Part shown: positions 25,505 to 34,716 of the stretch, one piece after another | How positions within the stretch are numbered: the stretch's first letter is position 1 | How the letters are laid out: every line of letters begins with the position of its first letter | NCBI RefSeq assembly: GCF_964266745.1 | Contig: NZ_CAXWGX010000023.1 | Span: 434,001-498,000, forward strand | Direction: 5' to 3' | DNA length: 64,000 bases | Origin: Propionicimonas sp020161015 | GTDB lineage: Bacteria > Actinomycetota > Actinomycetes > Propionibacteriales > Propionibacteriaceae | Notes under the pieces: model-generated | Told to the model about the DNA's origin: nothing | What the model saw: only the letters and a program-made list of their open reading frames with translations | The model's database searches: none | Translations under genes and position numbers: made by a program

Positions 25505-27100
25505 TCAGCTGTGCTCGACCGCCGCGCGCTCGATGGCCAGCCCGGCGCTGAACCGCTGTACGTAGGCGTCGAAGCCGGCGACGTCGGCCGGGTCCGGCTC
25601 GACGGTCTCCAGCCCCGCCCCGGCGAACACGTGCGCGTTCAGGTAGTCGGCCAGCGACTCGCCCTCGGCGCGGTCACGGGCGAACGCGGCCAGCACGGCG
25701 ATGCCCCACGCGCCGCCCTCGCCGGCGATGTCACCGACCGACACCGGCGCGTCCACGGCCGCGGCGAGGTAGCGCTGGGCGACACCCCTGGTCTTGAACA
25801 ACCCGCCGTGGGCGAACAGCGAGTCGAGCGCGACGTTCTCGGTCTTGAGCAACACGTTCATGCCGATCCGCAGGCTCGACAGCGCGGCGAACAGGTGCGT
25901 CCGCATGAAGTTGGCCAGGGTGAACCGGCTGTCCGGCGTGCGCACGAACAGCGGACGACCCTCCTCCAGCCCGGTGATGTGCTCGCCGGAGAGGTAGTTG
26001 TAGGCGAGCAGGCCGCCGCAGTCGGGCTCGCCCTCCAGCGACGCGGTGAACAGGCTCTCGAAGACCGTCCCGGTGTCGACGGTGGCACCGATGCGGCCCG
26101 CGAACTCCGCGAACAGGCCCGCCCAGGCGTTCAGCTCGCTGGCACCGTTGTTGCAGTGCACCATCGCCACGAGGTCGCCGGCCGGCGTGGTCACCAGGTC
26201 CAGCTCCGGGTGCATCCGCGACAGGTCGTGCTCGAGCACGACCATCGCGAAGATCGAGGTGCCGGCGCTGACGTTGCCGGTACGCCTCGCCACCGAGTTC
26301 GTCGCCACCATGCCGGTTCCGGCGTCCCCCTCGGGCGGGCAGCACAGCACGCCGGGCTGGAGGGTCCCGCTCGGGTCCAGCAGCGCGGCACCGGCGGCGG
26401 TGAGGCGGCCGGCCTCCTCACCCGCGGACAGCACGGTCGGCAGGATGCCGCCCAGCGTCCAGCCGAAGCCGTGACCGGCGACCAGCTCGTCGAACTGGGC
26501 CAGCATGGTCTCGTTGTAGCTCCCGGTGGCCAGGTCGATCGGGAACATGCCGCTGGCGTCGCCGACACCCAGCACCTCGGACCCGGTGAGCTGCTCGTGC
26601 ACGTAGCCGGCCAGGGTGGTGAGGTGGGCGATCCGGCCGATGTGCTCCTCGCCGTTCAGGACGGCCTGGTACAGGTGCGCGATCGACCACCGCTGCGGGA
26701 TGTTGTAGCCGAACAGGGCGCTCAGCTGCTCGCTCGCCGGGCCGGTGATGGTGTTGCGCCAGGTGCGGAACGGCACCAGCAGCTCGCCGGAGGCGTCGAA
26801 CGCGAGGTAGCCGTGCATCATGGCCGAGACGCCGAGGGAGCCCACCGTCCGCAGCTCCACCCCGTAGCGGGTCCGGACGTCGGCGGCCAGCGAGGCGAAC
26901 GCCGCCTGCAGGCCCTCGCGCACCGCGTCGAGGGAGTAGGTCCAGATGCGGTCGACGAACTGGTTCTCCCAGTCGTGGCCGCCGGTGGCGACGGGGGAGT
27001 TGTCCGGGCCGGTCAGCACGGCCTTGATCCGGGTGGAGCCGAGCTCGATGCCCAGTGCGGTGCGCCCCTGCTCGATGGCGCTGGTGATGTCAGTGATCAT
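25505..27100 (-). CDS. araB: FGGY-family carbohydrate kinase, probable L-ribulokinase
   Basis: 531 residues of the FGGY kinase fold (hexokinase/actin superfamily). The N-terminal phosphate loop is LGIELGSTRIKAVLTG, the middle has GDASGMFPID, and the C-terminal half has TGNVSAGTSIFAM and a late GEGGAWGIAVLAAF ATP-site segment. It is not closely similar in its N-terminus to the classic E. coli AraB, so the assignment rests on its place beside araD and araA and the shared operator. A good AAGGAAGGATC site precedes ATG 27100. Confidence 0.78.
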   Translation of the reverse strand: MITDITSAIEQGRTALGIELGSTRIKAVLTGPDNSPVATGGHDWENQFVDRIWTYSLDAVREGLQAAFASLAADVRTRYGVELRTVGSLGVSAMMHGYLAFDASGELLVPFRTWRNTITGPASEQLSALFGYNIPQRWSIAHLYQAVLNGEEHIGRIAHLTTLAGYVHEQLTGSEVLGVGDASGMFPIDLATGSYNETMLAQFDELVAGHGFGWTLGGILPTVLSAGEEAGRLTAAGAALLDPSGTLQPGVLCCPPEGDAGTGMVATNSVARRTGNVSAGTSIFAMVVLEHDLSRMHPELDLVTTPAGDLVAMVHCNNGASELNAWAGLFAEFAGRIGATVDTGTVFESLFTASLEGEPDCGGLLAYNYLSGEHITGLEEGRPLFVRTPDSRFTLANFMRTHLFAALSSLRIGMNVLLKTENVALDSLFAHGGLFKTRGVAQRYLAAAVDAPVSVGDIAGEGGAWGIAVLAAFARDRAEGESLADYLNAHVFAGAGLETVEPDPADVAGFDAYVQRFSAGLAIERAAVEHS

Positions 27101-27174
27101 CGTTGATCCTTCCTTGCGGACGGCGGTCAGACCCGTCCCTGTGAGACCGTGACGCGCACATCATGACAGCCCGG

Positions 27175-27188
27175 TGTGTGCGCTAACA
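27175..27188. promoter_or_regulatory. arabinose operator ahead of araB
   Basis: TGTGTGCGCTAACA, 75 bp upstream of the araB start, matches the site TGTTGACGCTAACA ahead of araD at 12 of 14 bases. The shared half TAACA and CG centre suggest a LacI-type repressor. It lies in the araB-recO divergent gap. Confidence 0.6.
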
Positions 27189-27246
27189 ACGGCACGCCGG
27201 AGCGTGGCTCGTGATCGGCCGTCCCGAGGCGGGGGAGAATGGCCCG

Positions 27247-28002
27247 GTGCCGACCTACCGTGACGAGGCGGTCGTGCTTCGGACCCACAAGCTGGGCGAG
27301 GCCGACCGGATCATCACCATGCTCTCGCGGCAGCACGGGAAGGTCCGCGCGGTCGCGCGCGGGGTGCGCCGGACGTCCTCGAAATTCGGGGCGAGACTCG
27401 AGCCGTTCAGCCACGTCGACCTCCAGTTCGCCACCGGCCGCACGCTGGACGTGATCACCCAGGCGGTGACCCTGCACCCGTACTCCGAACCGCTGGCCCA
27501 CGACTACGAGCGCTACACGACCGGCCAGGTGATGATCGAGACCGCCGACCGCCTGGTGACGGAGGAGGGCGAGCCGGCGCTCCAGCAGTACCAGCTGCTG
27601 GTCGGCGCGCTCCACGCCCTCACCTCCGGCACCTCGGACGGTCCCCGCCCACCGGCGATGGTGATGGACGCCTACCTGCTGCGGGCGGTGGCGCTCGCGG
27701 GGTACGCCCCCACTCTCACCGACTGCGCGCGCTGCGGCGCCGCCGGCCCGCACGAGGCCTTCTCCCCCCAGCTGGGCGGCATGGTGTGCCGCCGCTGCCG
27801 CCCGCCCGGTTCCGCGCATCCGGCGCCGGCGACGGTCACCTACCTCAGCGCCCTGCTGAGCGGCGACTGGCCCGCGACGCGCGGGGTCGGCGGCGCCACG
27901 ATGCGACAGGGGAGTGGCCTCGTGGCGGCGTTCATCGGGTGGCACCTGGACCGCGGGCTGCGTTCCCTCGGTCACGTCGAGCGCGGCCACACGCCCGGCT
28001 GA
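27247..28002 (+). CDS. recO: DNA repair protein RecO
   Basis: RecO works with RecF and RecR to load RecA on gapped DNA. 251 residues: an N-terminal OB-fold (YRDEAVVLRTHKLGEADRIITM, residues 3-24) and a helical domain with a four-Cys zinc site (CARC near residue 162, CRRC near 182). I chose GTG 27247 over 27211 because it gives the family start just before YRDEAV, with GGGGGAG upstream. It sits between the two halves of the arabinose locus, which is unusual. Confidence 0.94.
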   Translation: MPTYRDEAVVLRTHKLGEADRIITMLSRQHGKVRAVARGVRRTSSKFGARLEPFSHVDLQFATGRTLDVITQAVTLHPYSEPLAHDYERYTTGQVMIETADRLVTEEGEPALQQYQLLVGALHALTSGTSDGPRPPAMVMDAYLLRAVALAGYAPTLTDCARCGAAGPHEAFSPQLGGMVCRRCRPPGSAHPAPATVTYLSALLSGDWPATRGVGGATMRQGSGLVAAFIGWHLDRGLRSLGHVERGHTPG

Positions 28003-28031
28003 ACGCGCCGACAGCGGCCCGGGGAGGCCGG

Positions 28032-28124
28032 TGTTACCGATATCAAACTGTTATCTCCACGTGCTGCACGAACGCCGGTGATACCGGTAACATCCTGCCA
28101 ACGGCGTTGTTGTTGACGCTAACA
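28032..28124. promoter_or_regulatory. three LacI-type arabinose operators ahead of araD
   Basis: Site 1 is TGTTACCGATATCA (28032-28045), site 2 is TGATACCGGTAACA (28079-28092, the reverse of site 1 at 13 of 14 bases), and site 3 is TGTTGACGCTAACA (28111-28124). All are near-palindromes with a CG centre. Centre spacings of 47 and 32 bp would permit looping by a tetrameric LacI-family repressor. No regulator gene is in the window. A -10 could not be assigned with confidence. Confidence 0.7.
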
Positions 28125-28141
28125 CTCGGACTCACAGTGAG

Positions 28142-28891
28142 GTGACGGATCCAGTGGCGGATGAGCCCAGGACTGACCAGGCGGATGTCTCCCGTGACGC
28201 GGCGACCGGTATCCCGGCCGAGGTGCGCGACGTCGTCGACCGGCTGAAGGCCGAGGTCGCGGCGCTGCACGCGGAACTGCCGCGCAACAACCTCGTGGTG
28301 TGGACCGCGGGCAACGTGTCGGCCCGTGTGCCCGGCGCGGACCTCCTGGTGATCAAGCCGTCCGGCGTCTCCTACGACGACCTCACCCCCGAGTCGATGG
28401 TCGTCTGCGACCTGTTCGGCACCCTCGTCGAGGGCACGCGCAGCCCGTCGTCCGACACCGCGGCGCACGCCTACGTCTACCGGCACATGCCCGAGGTCGG
28501 CGGCGTGGTGCACACGCACTCCGACTACGCCACGGCGTGGGCCGCGCGCAGGGAGCCGATCCCGTGCGTGCTCACCATGATCGGCGACGAGTTCGGCGGC
28601 GACATCCCGGTGGGCCCGTTCGCGCTGATCGGTGACGACTCGATCGGCCGCGGCATCGTCGAGACGCTGCGCACCAGCCGCTCCCGCGCGGTCCTGATGG
28701 CCAACCACGGCCCGTTCACCATCGGTTCGGACGCCCGCGACGCGGTGAAGGCCGCCGTGATGGTGGAGGACGTGGCGCGCACCGTCCACCTCGCCCGCCA
28801 GCTCGGCGAGCCGGTGCCCATCCCGCAGGACGACATCGACCGACTCTTCGACCGCTATCAGAACGTCTATGGACAAGGAAGTGCCCAATGA
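28142..28891 (+). CDS. araD: L-ribulose-5-phosphate 4-epimerase
   Basis: A zinc-dependent class II aldolase-fold enzyme that converts L-ribulose 5-phosphate to D-xylulose 5-phosphate, the last step of arabinose breakdown. The family segments TAGNVSARVPG and KPSGVSYDDLTP are followed by the zinc ligands in VVHTHSDYAT, with a further His in VLMANHGPF. Length 249; the first 28 residues are a polar extension absent from E. coli AraD. GTG 28142 has only a weak ribosome binding site, and an internal start is possible. It overlaps araA by 4 bp (ATGA). Confidence 0.92.
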   Translation: MTDPVADEPRTDQADVSRDAATGIPAEVRDVVDRLKAEVAALHAELPRNNLVVWTAGNVSARVPGADLLVIKPSGVSYDDLTPESMVVCDLFGTLVEGTRSPSSDTAAHAYVYRHMPEVGGVVHTHSDYATAWAARREPIPCVLTMIGDEFGGDIPVGPFALIGDDSIGRGIVETLRTSRSRAVLMANHGPFTIGSDARDAVKAAVMVEDVARTVHLARQLGEPVPIPQDDIDRLFDRYQNVYGQGSAQ

Positions 28892-30381
28892 GCAAGCAGA
28901 TCTGGTTCCTGACCGGTAGCCAGGGCCTCTACGGCGAGGACGTGCTCCTGCAGGTGCGCGACCAGTCCGCGCAGATCTCCGGCGCGCTGGCCGCGTCCGA
29001 GCTGATGCCCGCGCAGGTCGTCGCCAAGCCCGTCCTCACCGACGCGGGCGCGATCCGCCGGGTGATGCTGGACGCCAACGCCGACGACGACTGCGTGGGC
29101 GTGATCGCGTGGATGCACACCTTCTCCCCGGCGAAGATGTGGATCGGCGGCATGAACGCTCTCGACAAGCCGTTCCTGCACCTGCACACCCAGGTCAACG
29201 TCGACCTCCCGTGGTCGACCATCGACATGGACTTCATGAACCTGAACCAGGCCGCGCACGGCGACCGCGAGTTCGCGTTCATCGCCACCCGGATGGGCGT
29301 CCCCCGCAAGACCGTCGCCGGCCACGTCAGCGACGCCCGCGTGGTCGCCCGCATCGCCGCGTGGGCCCGCGCAGCGGTGGCCCGCGCCGAGCTGCGGACG
29401 CTCAAGGTCGTCCGGTTCGGCGACAACATGCGCAACGTCGCCGTCACCGAGGGCGACAAGGTCGAGGCCGAGCGGGTGTTCGGCGTGTCGGTCAACACCT
29501 ACGGCGTCAACGACCTCGTCGACGTGCTGGACCAGGTGGGCGAGGCCGAGGTCGATGCCCTGGTCACCGAGTACATGGACCGGTACGACGTCGCTCCCGA
29601 GCTGCACCCGGGCGCCGACCGCCACGAGTCGCTGCGCTACGGGGCCCGGATCGAGGTCGCGCTGCGCCGGTTCGTCGTGGACGGCGGCTACGGCGCCTTC
29701 ACCACCAACTTCGAGGACCTCGGCGCGCTCCGGCAGCTGCCCGGGCTGGCCGTCCAGCGGCTCGAGGGCGAAGGCATCGGCTTCGCCGGCGAGGGCGACT
29801 GGAAGACCGCGGTCCTCGGCCGGACGCTGGGCGTCATGGCCGCGGGCCTGCCCGGTGGTACCTCCTTCATGGAGGACTACACCTATCACCTGGAGCCCGG
29901 CAACGAGCTCAGCCTCGGCGCCCACATGCTCGAGGTGAGCCCCGACATCGCGCAGGGCACCCCCCGGATCGAGATCCACCCGCTGGGCATCGGTGGACGC
30001 GAGGATCCCGTCCGCATGGTGTTCGACGCGGCCCCCGGCGACGCCGTGGTGCTCGGGCTGTCCGACCTGGGTGACCGGTTCCGGATGGTCGCGAACGAGA
30101 TCACCGTCGTCCCGCCGCTGGCCGACATGCCGAAGCTGCCGGTCGCCCGCGCGGTCTGGAAGGCCAAGCCCGACTTCGCCACCTCCACCGAGTGCTGGCT
30201 CAGCGCCGGCGGCCCGCACCACACCGTGCTGTCGACCGCGCTCACCGCCGAGCACCTCACAGACCTGGCCGAGATGCTCGGTACCGAACTCGCCCTCATC
30301 GGCGGGGACACCAGGACCGGGCAGTTCCTCAAGGAACTGCGCTGGAACAACGCCTACTACCGGCTGGCGCTGGGGTTCTGA
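28888..30381 (+). CDS. araA: L-arabinose isomerase
   Basis: It interconverts L-arabinose and L-ribulose, the first step of the pathway, with a Mn2+ cofactor. At 497 residues it is full length. The N-terminus WFLTGSQGLYGEDVLLQV and the active-site regions EGDWKTAVLGR, GGTSFMEDYTYHL and the late GGPHHTVLS (metal-ligand His) match AraA. The start overlaps the araD stop. The binding-protein gene follows after 118 bp containing a small hairpin. Confidence 0.96.
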   Translation: MSKQIWFLTGSQGLYGEDVLLQVRDQSAQISGALAASELMPAQVVAKPVLTDAGAIRRVMLDANADDDCVGVIAWMHTFSPAKMWIGGMNALDKPFLHLHTQVNVDLPWSTIDMDFMNLNQAAHGDREFAFIATRMGVPRKTVAGHVSDARVVARIAAWARAAVARAELRTLKVVRFGDNMRNVAVTEGDKVEAERVFGVSVNTYGVNDLVDVLDQVGEAEVDALVTEYMDRYDVAPELHPGADRHESLRYGARIEVALRRFVVDGGYGAFTTNFEDLGALRQLPGLAVQRLEGEGIGFAGEGDWKTAVLGRTLGVMAAGLPGGTSFMEDYTYHLEPGNELSLGAHMLEVSPDIAQGTPRIEIHPLGIGGREDPVRMVFDAAPGDAVVLGLSDLGDRFRMVANEITVVPPLADMPKLPVARAVWKAKPDFATSTECWLSAGGPHHTVLSTALTAEHLTDLAEMLGTELALIGGDTRTGQFLKELRWNNAYYRLALGF

Positions 30382-30416
30382 ACCCCACAGCCGGCGCACC
30401 ACACAACTGAATAACT

Positions 30417-30444
30417 GCCCGATCCGGGGACTTCCCGGGTGGGC
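30417..30444 (+). terminator. intercistronic hairpin between araA and the sugar-binding protein gene
   Basis: GCCC-N3-CCGGG, a GACTT loop, CCCGG-N2-GGGC forms a broken 9-bp stem. There is no T-run. Its position suggests a weak terminator or an mRNA processing point that lets the binding protein be made at a different level from the enzymes. Confidence 0.5.
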
Positions 30445-30499
30445 AAGCCATCAAGACAGATCTCTGCGCAGGGGCGGGGGATCTAGAAGGAGAGCAGCA

Positions 30500-31609
30500 A
30501 TGCGCAAATTGGTTGCCTTCGCGGCGACGGCGGCACTGGCGCTGACCGTCACCGCTTGCGGCCAGAACACCGCTTCCCCCTCGGCCTCCGGTTCTGCGTC
30601 CGGCAGCGCCGCGGCTGAGAAGGGGACGATCGGCGTCGCGATGCCGACGAAGACCTCCGAGCGGTGGATCAAGGACGGCGAGTACCTGAAGAAGACGCTG
30701 GAGGAGGCGGGCTACACCGTCAACCTGCAGTACGCCAACGACGAGATCCCGACCCAGGTCACCCAGGTGTCCGACATGGTCACCAAGAAGAACCAGCTGC
30801 TGGTCATCGCGGCCATCGACGGCGTCGCCCTCAAGGGCGCCCTCGCCGATGCCAAGGAGAACGGCATCCCGGTGATCGCCTACGACCGGCTCCTTCGTGA
30901 GACCGACGCGGTCAGCTACTACACCACCTTCGACAACTTCAAGGTGGGTGTGCAGCAGGGTGAGTCGCTGCTCGAGGGCCTGACCGCCTCCGGCGCGAAG
31001 TCCCCCTGGAACGTCGAGCTGTTCGCCGGTTCCGCCGACGACAACAACTCGAAGTTCTTCTTCAACGGCGCCATGAGCGTGCTCCAGCCGAAGATCGACG
31101 ACGGCACCCTCAAGATCGTGTCCGGCGAGACCGACTTCAACAAGGTCACCACCCTGCGTTGGGACGCCGGCGTGGCCAAGAAGCGCATGGAGACCCTGCT
31201 CACCAAGTCCTACTCCGACAAGGACATCAACGGTGTGCTGGCCCCCTACGACGGCATCTCCCGCGGCATCATCGCGGCCCTGAAGGCCAACGGCTACGGC
31301 TCCGGCGGCAAGGCCATGCCGATCGTCACCGGCCAGGACGCCGAGCTCGAGTCCGTGAAGATGATCCTGTCGGGCGAGCAGTACTCGACGATCTTCAAGG
31401 ACACCCGTGAGCTGGCCAAGACCACCGCTGCCATGGTGCAGGAGGTGCTCAGCGGCAAGGAGGTCACGGTGAACGACACCAAGACCTACGACAACGGCGT
31501 GAAGGTCGTCCCGACCATGCTGCTGCAGCCGGTTTCGCTGAACAAGGCCAACGTCAAGCAGGTCCTGCTCGACGCCGGCTACTACACCGAGGCCGACTTC
31601 GCCAAGTGA
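30500..31609 (+). CDS. chvE: multiple-sugar ABC transporter, binding lipoprotein (ChvE type)
   Basis: A 369-residue lipoprotein that captures monosaccharide outside the membrane. Signal peptide with lipobox TVTAC (Cys20), a Ser/Ala-rich linker, then a periplasmic-binding-protein fold beginning GTIGVAMPTKTSERWIKDG. It corresponds to ChvE/xylose-binding-type proteins that pair with GguA/GguB. A strong AAGGAGAG precedes ATG 30500. Placement after araDA indicates L-arabinose as a substrate, although such systems take several aldoses. Confidence 0.9.
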   Translation: MRKLVAFAATAALALTVTACGQNTASPSASGSASGSAAAEKGTIGVAMPTKTSERWIKDGEYLKKTLEEAGYTVNLQYANDEIPTQVTQVSDMVTKKNQLLVIAAIDGVALKGALADAKENGIPVIAYDRLLRETDAVSYYTTFDNFKVGVQQGESLLEGLTASGAKSPWNVELFAGSADDNNSKFFFNGAMSVLQPKIDDGTLKIVSGETDFNKVTTLRWDAGVAKKRMETLLTKSYSDKDINGVLAPYDGISRGIIAALKANGYGSGGKAMPIVTGQDAELESVKMILSGEQYSTIFKDTRELAKTTAAMVQEVLSGKEVTVNDTKTYDNGVKVVPTMLLQPVSLNKANVKQVLLDAGYYTEADFAK

Positions 31610-31705
31610 CCGATACTGTCGTCCCGGGTGGCTTCGCCGCCACCCGGGGCGGCACCCCCAACGGCGGGGGCATCAGCCGACAGGCAGACGAAGGGGTACA
31701 CACGC

Positions 31706-33238
31706 ATGGTCGACACCATCTTGTCGATGCGGAACATCACCAAGGAATTCCCGGGCGTCAAGGCCCTGGCCGACGTCAATCTCGAGGTCGCGCGTGGCGA
31801 GATCCACAGCATCTGCGGTGAGAACGGGGCCGGCAAGTCGACCCTGATGAAGGTGCTCTCCGGGGTGTACCCGTTCGGCACCTACGAAGGCGACATCGTC
31901 TTCGACGGCAAGGAGGTGCGGTTCCGGACGATCCGCGAGAGCGAGGACGCCGGCATCGCGATCATCCACCAGGAACTCGCACTGATCCCCGAGCTGACCA
32001 TCACCGAGAACATGTTCCTCGGCAACGAGCAGGCTCGCGGCGGCGTCATCGACTGGAACGAGGCCAACGCGCGGGCCCGGGCACTGCTCGACCACGTGGG
32101 ACTGGCCGAGGACCCCGACGTCCAGATCAAGAACATCGGCATCGGCAAGCAGCAGCTCGTCGAGATCGCCAAGGCGCTCGGCAAGGACGTCAAGCTGCTG
32201 ATCCTGGACGAGCCGACCGCAGCCCTCAACGACAGCGACTCCCGGCACCTGCTCGGCCTGCTCAAGGAGCTCAAGGCCAAGGGCATCACCTGCATCATGA
32301 TCAGCCACAAGCTGAACGAGATCGAGGCGATCTCCGACTCGATCACCATCATCCGCGACGGCCGGACGATCGAGACCCTCGACATCAACGCCGAGGGCGT
32401 CAACGAGGACCGGATCATCCGTGGCATGGTGGGACGCGACCTGTCGCACCGCTACCCGGAGCACACGCCGAACATCGGCGAGCTGCTCTTCGAGGTGCGC
32501 GACTGGACCGTCGCCCACCCCGACGACGGCGAGCGGCTCGTGGTCCGCGACGCCAGCCTGAACATCCGCCGCGGCGAGATCGTCGGCCTGGCCGGGCTGA
32601 TGGGCGCCGGCCGCACGGAGCTCGCCCGCAGCGTCTTCGGGCAGACCTACGGCCAGAAGCTCTCCGGCCGGCTGTTCCTCCACGGCAAGGAACTCCACAT
32701 CCGGACTGTGCAGCAGGCGATCAACGCCGGCCTCGCCTACGTCACGGAGGACCGCAAGAGCCTCGGGCTGAACCTCCTCGACACCATCCGGGAGTCGATC
32801 ACCTCCGCCGGCCTGGACAAGATCCAGCAGTGGGGCGTCGTGGACGACAACGAGGAGATCGTCGCCGCGGAGCGGTACCGCCAGGCGATGCGGATCAAGA
32901 CCCCCAGCATCGAGGAGGGGGTGAACAAGCTCTCCGGCGGCAACCAGCAGAAGGTCGTCCTCGGCAAGTGGCTGTTCACCGATCCCGAGGTGCTCATCCT
33001 CGACGAGCCGACGCGTGGCATCGACGTCGGCGCCAAGTACGAGATCTACGAACTGATCAACCAGATGGCCGAGGCGGGCAAGGGCGTCCTGGTCATCTCG
33101 TCGGAGCTGCCGGAACTCCTCGGCATCTGCGACCGCATCTACACCCTGAGCGCGGGCGTGATCACGGCGGACGTGCCCCGTGACGCCGCGGACCAGGAAA
33201 CCCTCATGCGCTACATGACCCAGAGAAAGGCAGTGTGA
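31706..33238 (+). CDS. gguA: multiple-sugar ABC transporter ATPase (GguA/MmsA type)
   Basis: A 510-residue duplicated ATPase of the sugar (Rbs/Xyl/Ggu) class. The first domain has Walker A GENGAGKST (near residue 40), an IGIGKQQLVEIAKALG signature and Walker B LLILDEPTAAL. The second has a degenerate P-loop GLMGAGRTELA and an intact KLSGGNQQKVVLGKWL signature with LILDEPTRG. I chose ATG 31706, where the family sequence begins. The permease follows after 2 bp. Confidence 0.92.
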   Translation: MVDTILSMRNITKEFPGVKALADVNLEVARGEIHSICGENGAGKSTLMKVLSGVYPFGTYEGDIVFDGKEVRFRTIRESEDAGIAIIHQELALIPELTITENMFLGNEQARGGVIDWNEANARARALLDHVGLAEDPDVQIKNIGIGKQQLVEIAKALGKDVKLLILDEPTAALNDSDSRHLLGLLKELKAKGITCIMISHKLNEIEAISDSITIIRDGRTIETLDINAEGVNEDRIIRGMVGRDLSHRYPEHTPNIGELLFEVRDWTVAHPDDGERLVVRDASLNIRRGEIVGLAGLMGAGRTELARSVFGQTYGQKLSGRLFLHGKELHIRTVQQAINAGLAYVTEDRKSLGLNLLDTIRESITSAGLDKIQQWGVVDDNEEIVAAERYRQAMRIKTPSIEEGVNKLSGGNQQKVVLGKWLFTDPEVLILDEPTRGIDVGAKYEIYELINQMAEAGKGVLVISSELPELLGICDRIYTLSAGVITADVPRDAADQETLMRYMTQRKAV

Positions 33239-33240
33239 TC

Positions 33241-34617
33241 ATGGCCGAGACGGACCTGGCCAAGACCCAGCCGAAGCGCGGCTTCGGCGGAATCGTGAAG
33301 GACGTGTTCTCGGGCAACGTCCGGCAGTACGGCATGCTGATCGCTCTGGTGCTGTTGATCCTGCTCTTCACCGTCCTGAGCAACGGCGGCTTCCTCGCCC
33401 CGCGCAACGTGAACTCGCTGCTCGTCCAGAACGCCTACATCCTCATCCTCGCCATCGGCATGGTGATGGTCATCATCGCCGGCCACATCGACCTCTCGGT
33501 CGGTTCGGTGTGTGCCTTCGTCGGCGCGACCGTCGCGCTGGCGATGCGTGACTGGAACTTCCCCTGGTACCTGGCGATCCTGCTCGGCCTGGTGATGGGC
33601 ATCGTGGTCGGCATGTGGCAGGGCTTCTGGGTGGCCTACGTGGGCATCCCCGCGTTCATCGTCACGCTGGCCGGCATGCTGCTGTTCCGCGGCCTCGACC
33701 TGATGATCCTGAACGCCGAGTCCATCCCGGTGCCCGAGGAGTTCCAGAAGATCGCCAACGGCTACCTGCCGGCGGTCGGGCCCAACACGAACTACCACAA
33801 CCTGACGTTGCTGCTGGCAGCCCTCGGCGTCGCCGCAGTGATCTGGCTGGAGATGCGTCGCCGGGCGGGCCTGAAGAAGCACAACATGAAGGTCCCGTCG
33901 ATGACCCAGTCGGTGACCAAGATCGTGCTGATGAGCGCCGCGATCATCGTGGTGGCCCTGCTCCTCGCGTCCTACAAGGGCATCCCCGTGGTGGGCCTGA
34001 TCCTGCTGACCCTGGTCATCATCTACAGCTTCATCACGCAGAAGACGGTCTTCGGCCGCCACATCTACGCCGTCGGCGGCAACCGCAACGCCGCCCGGCT
34101 CACCGGTGTGAACACCCGTCGGGTCGACTTCCTGGTGATGGTGAACATGTCGCTGCTGGCCGGTATCGCCGGCATGGTCTACACCGCGTACCTGAATGCG
34201 GCCAACCCCAAGGACGGCACCGGCTTCGAGCTGGACGCCATCGCGGCCGTGTTCATCGGTGGCGCTGCCGTCACCGGCGGCATCGGCACCGTGGTCGGCT
34301 CCATGATCGGTGGCCTGGTGATGGGTGTGCTCAACCTGGGCCTGGCCTACCAGTCGGTCGACCAGAACCTGATCCAGGTGATCAAGGGCCTGGTCCTGCT
34401 CACCGCGGTCGCGTTCGACGTCCTGTCCAAGATGCAGGGCAAGCCCAGCATCATCGGCATGATCCAGCGCGCGATGCGCGGCGGCGACACCAACGTCCTC
34501 GAGGACCGCACCCCGGTGCGCGCCGACGAGGCCGCCCCGCGGACCGGTGTCTCCGACGTCTCGGCCAGCACCGCGGACATCGAGCCGGGCCTGATCAGCA
34601 AGAACGACAACCAGTAG
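33241..34617 (+). CDS. gguB: multiple-sugar ABC transporter permease (GguB/MmsB type)
   Basis: A 458-residue permease with about ten membrane helices. The cytoplasmic N-terminus is followed by NGGFLAPRNVNSLLVQNAY, IIAGHIDLSVGSVCAFVG, the large hydrophilic loop near residues 190-225 that is typical of this subclass, then the EAA-like AVGGNRNAARLTGVNTRR and GGIGTVVGSMIGGLVMG. The C-terminal 45 residues are polar. It is the last gene of the arabinose operon and is closed by a strong terminator. Confidence 0.92.
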   Translation: MAETDLAKTQPKRGFGGIVKDVFSGNVRQYGMLIALVLLILLFTVLSNGGFLAPRNVNSLLVQNAYILILAIGMVMVIIAGHIDLSVGSVCAFVGATVALAMRDWNFPWYLAILLGLVMGIVVGMWQGFWVAYVGIPAFIVTLAGMLLFRGLDLMILNAESIPVPEEFQKIANGYLPAVGPNTNYHNLTLLLAALGVAAVIWLEMRRRAGLKKHNMKVPSMTQSVTKIVLMSAAIIVVALLLASYKGIPVVGLILLTLVIIYSFITQKTVFGRHIYAVGGNRNAARLTGVNTRRVDFLVMVNMSLLAGIAGMVYTAYLNAANPKDGTGFELDAIAAVFIGGAAVTGGIGTVVGSMIGGLVMGVLNLGLAYQSVDQNLIQVIKGLVLLTAVAFDVLSKMQGKPSIIGMIQRAMRGGDTNVLEDRTPVRADEAAPRTGVSDVSASTADIEPGLISKNDNQ

Positions 34618-34635
34618 GAAACCCGCCTCGGAACC

Positions 34636-34673
34636 GCGAAGCCCCGGCCCCCTGCGCCGGGGCTTCGCCCTTT
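34636..34673 (+). terminator. strong terminator of the arabinose operon
   Basis: A perfect 13-bp stem, GCGAAGCCCCGGC (34636-34648) and GCCGGGGCTTCGC (34656-34668), with a 7-nt loop, followed by CCTTT. It lies 18 bp after the permease stop. Stem strength and the short T-run make it the clearest terminator in the window. Confidence 0.9.
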
Positions 34674-34716
34674 CTCGCATGCCGCCGGGAGCGGCTGCAC
34701 TGGCTAGCATGACCGC

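Noticed and set aside
23894..27106. A 1070-codon open frame on the plus strand across the aldo/keto reductase, SIMPL and araB genes
   Set aside because: It is a shadow frame. The minus-strand genes in the same region have clear family motifs, and the plus-strand translation is rich in Arg, Gly and His with no recognisable domain.
30417..30444. Full terminator between araA and the binding-protein gene
   Set aside because: The stem is broken and short and has no T-run, and no new promoter is visible for the downstream genes; kept as a weak intercistronic hairpin.
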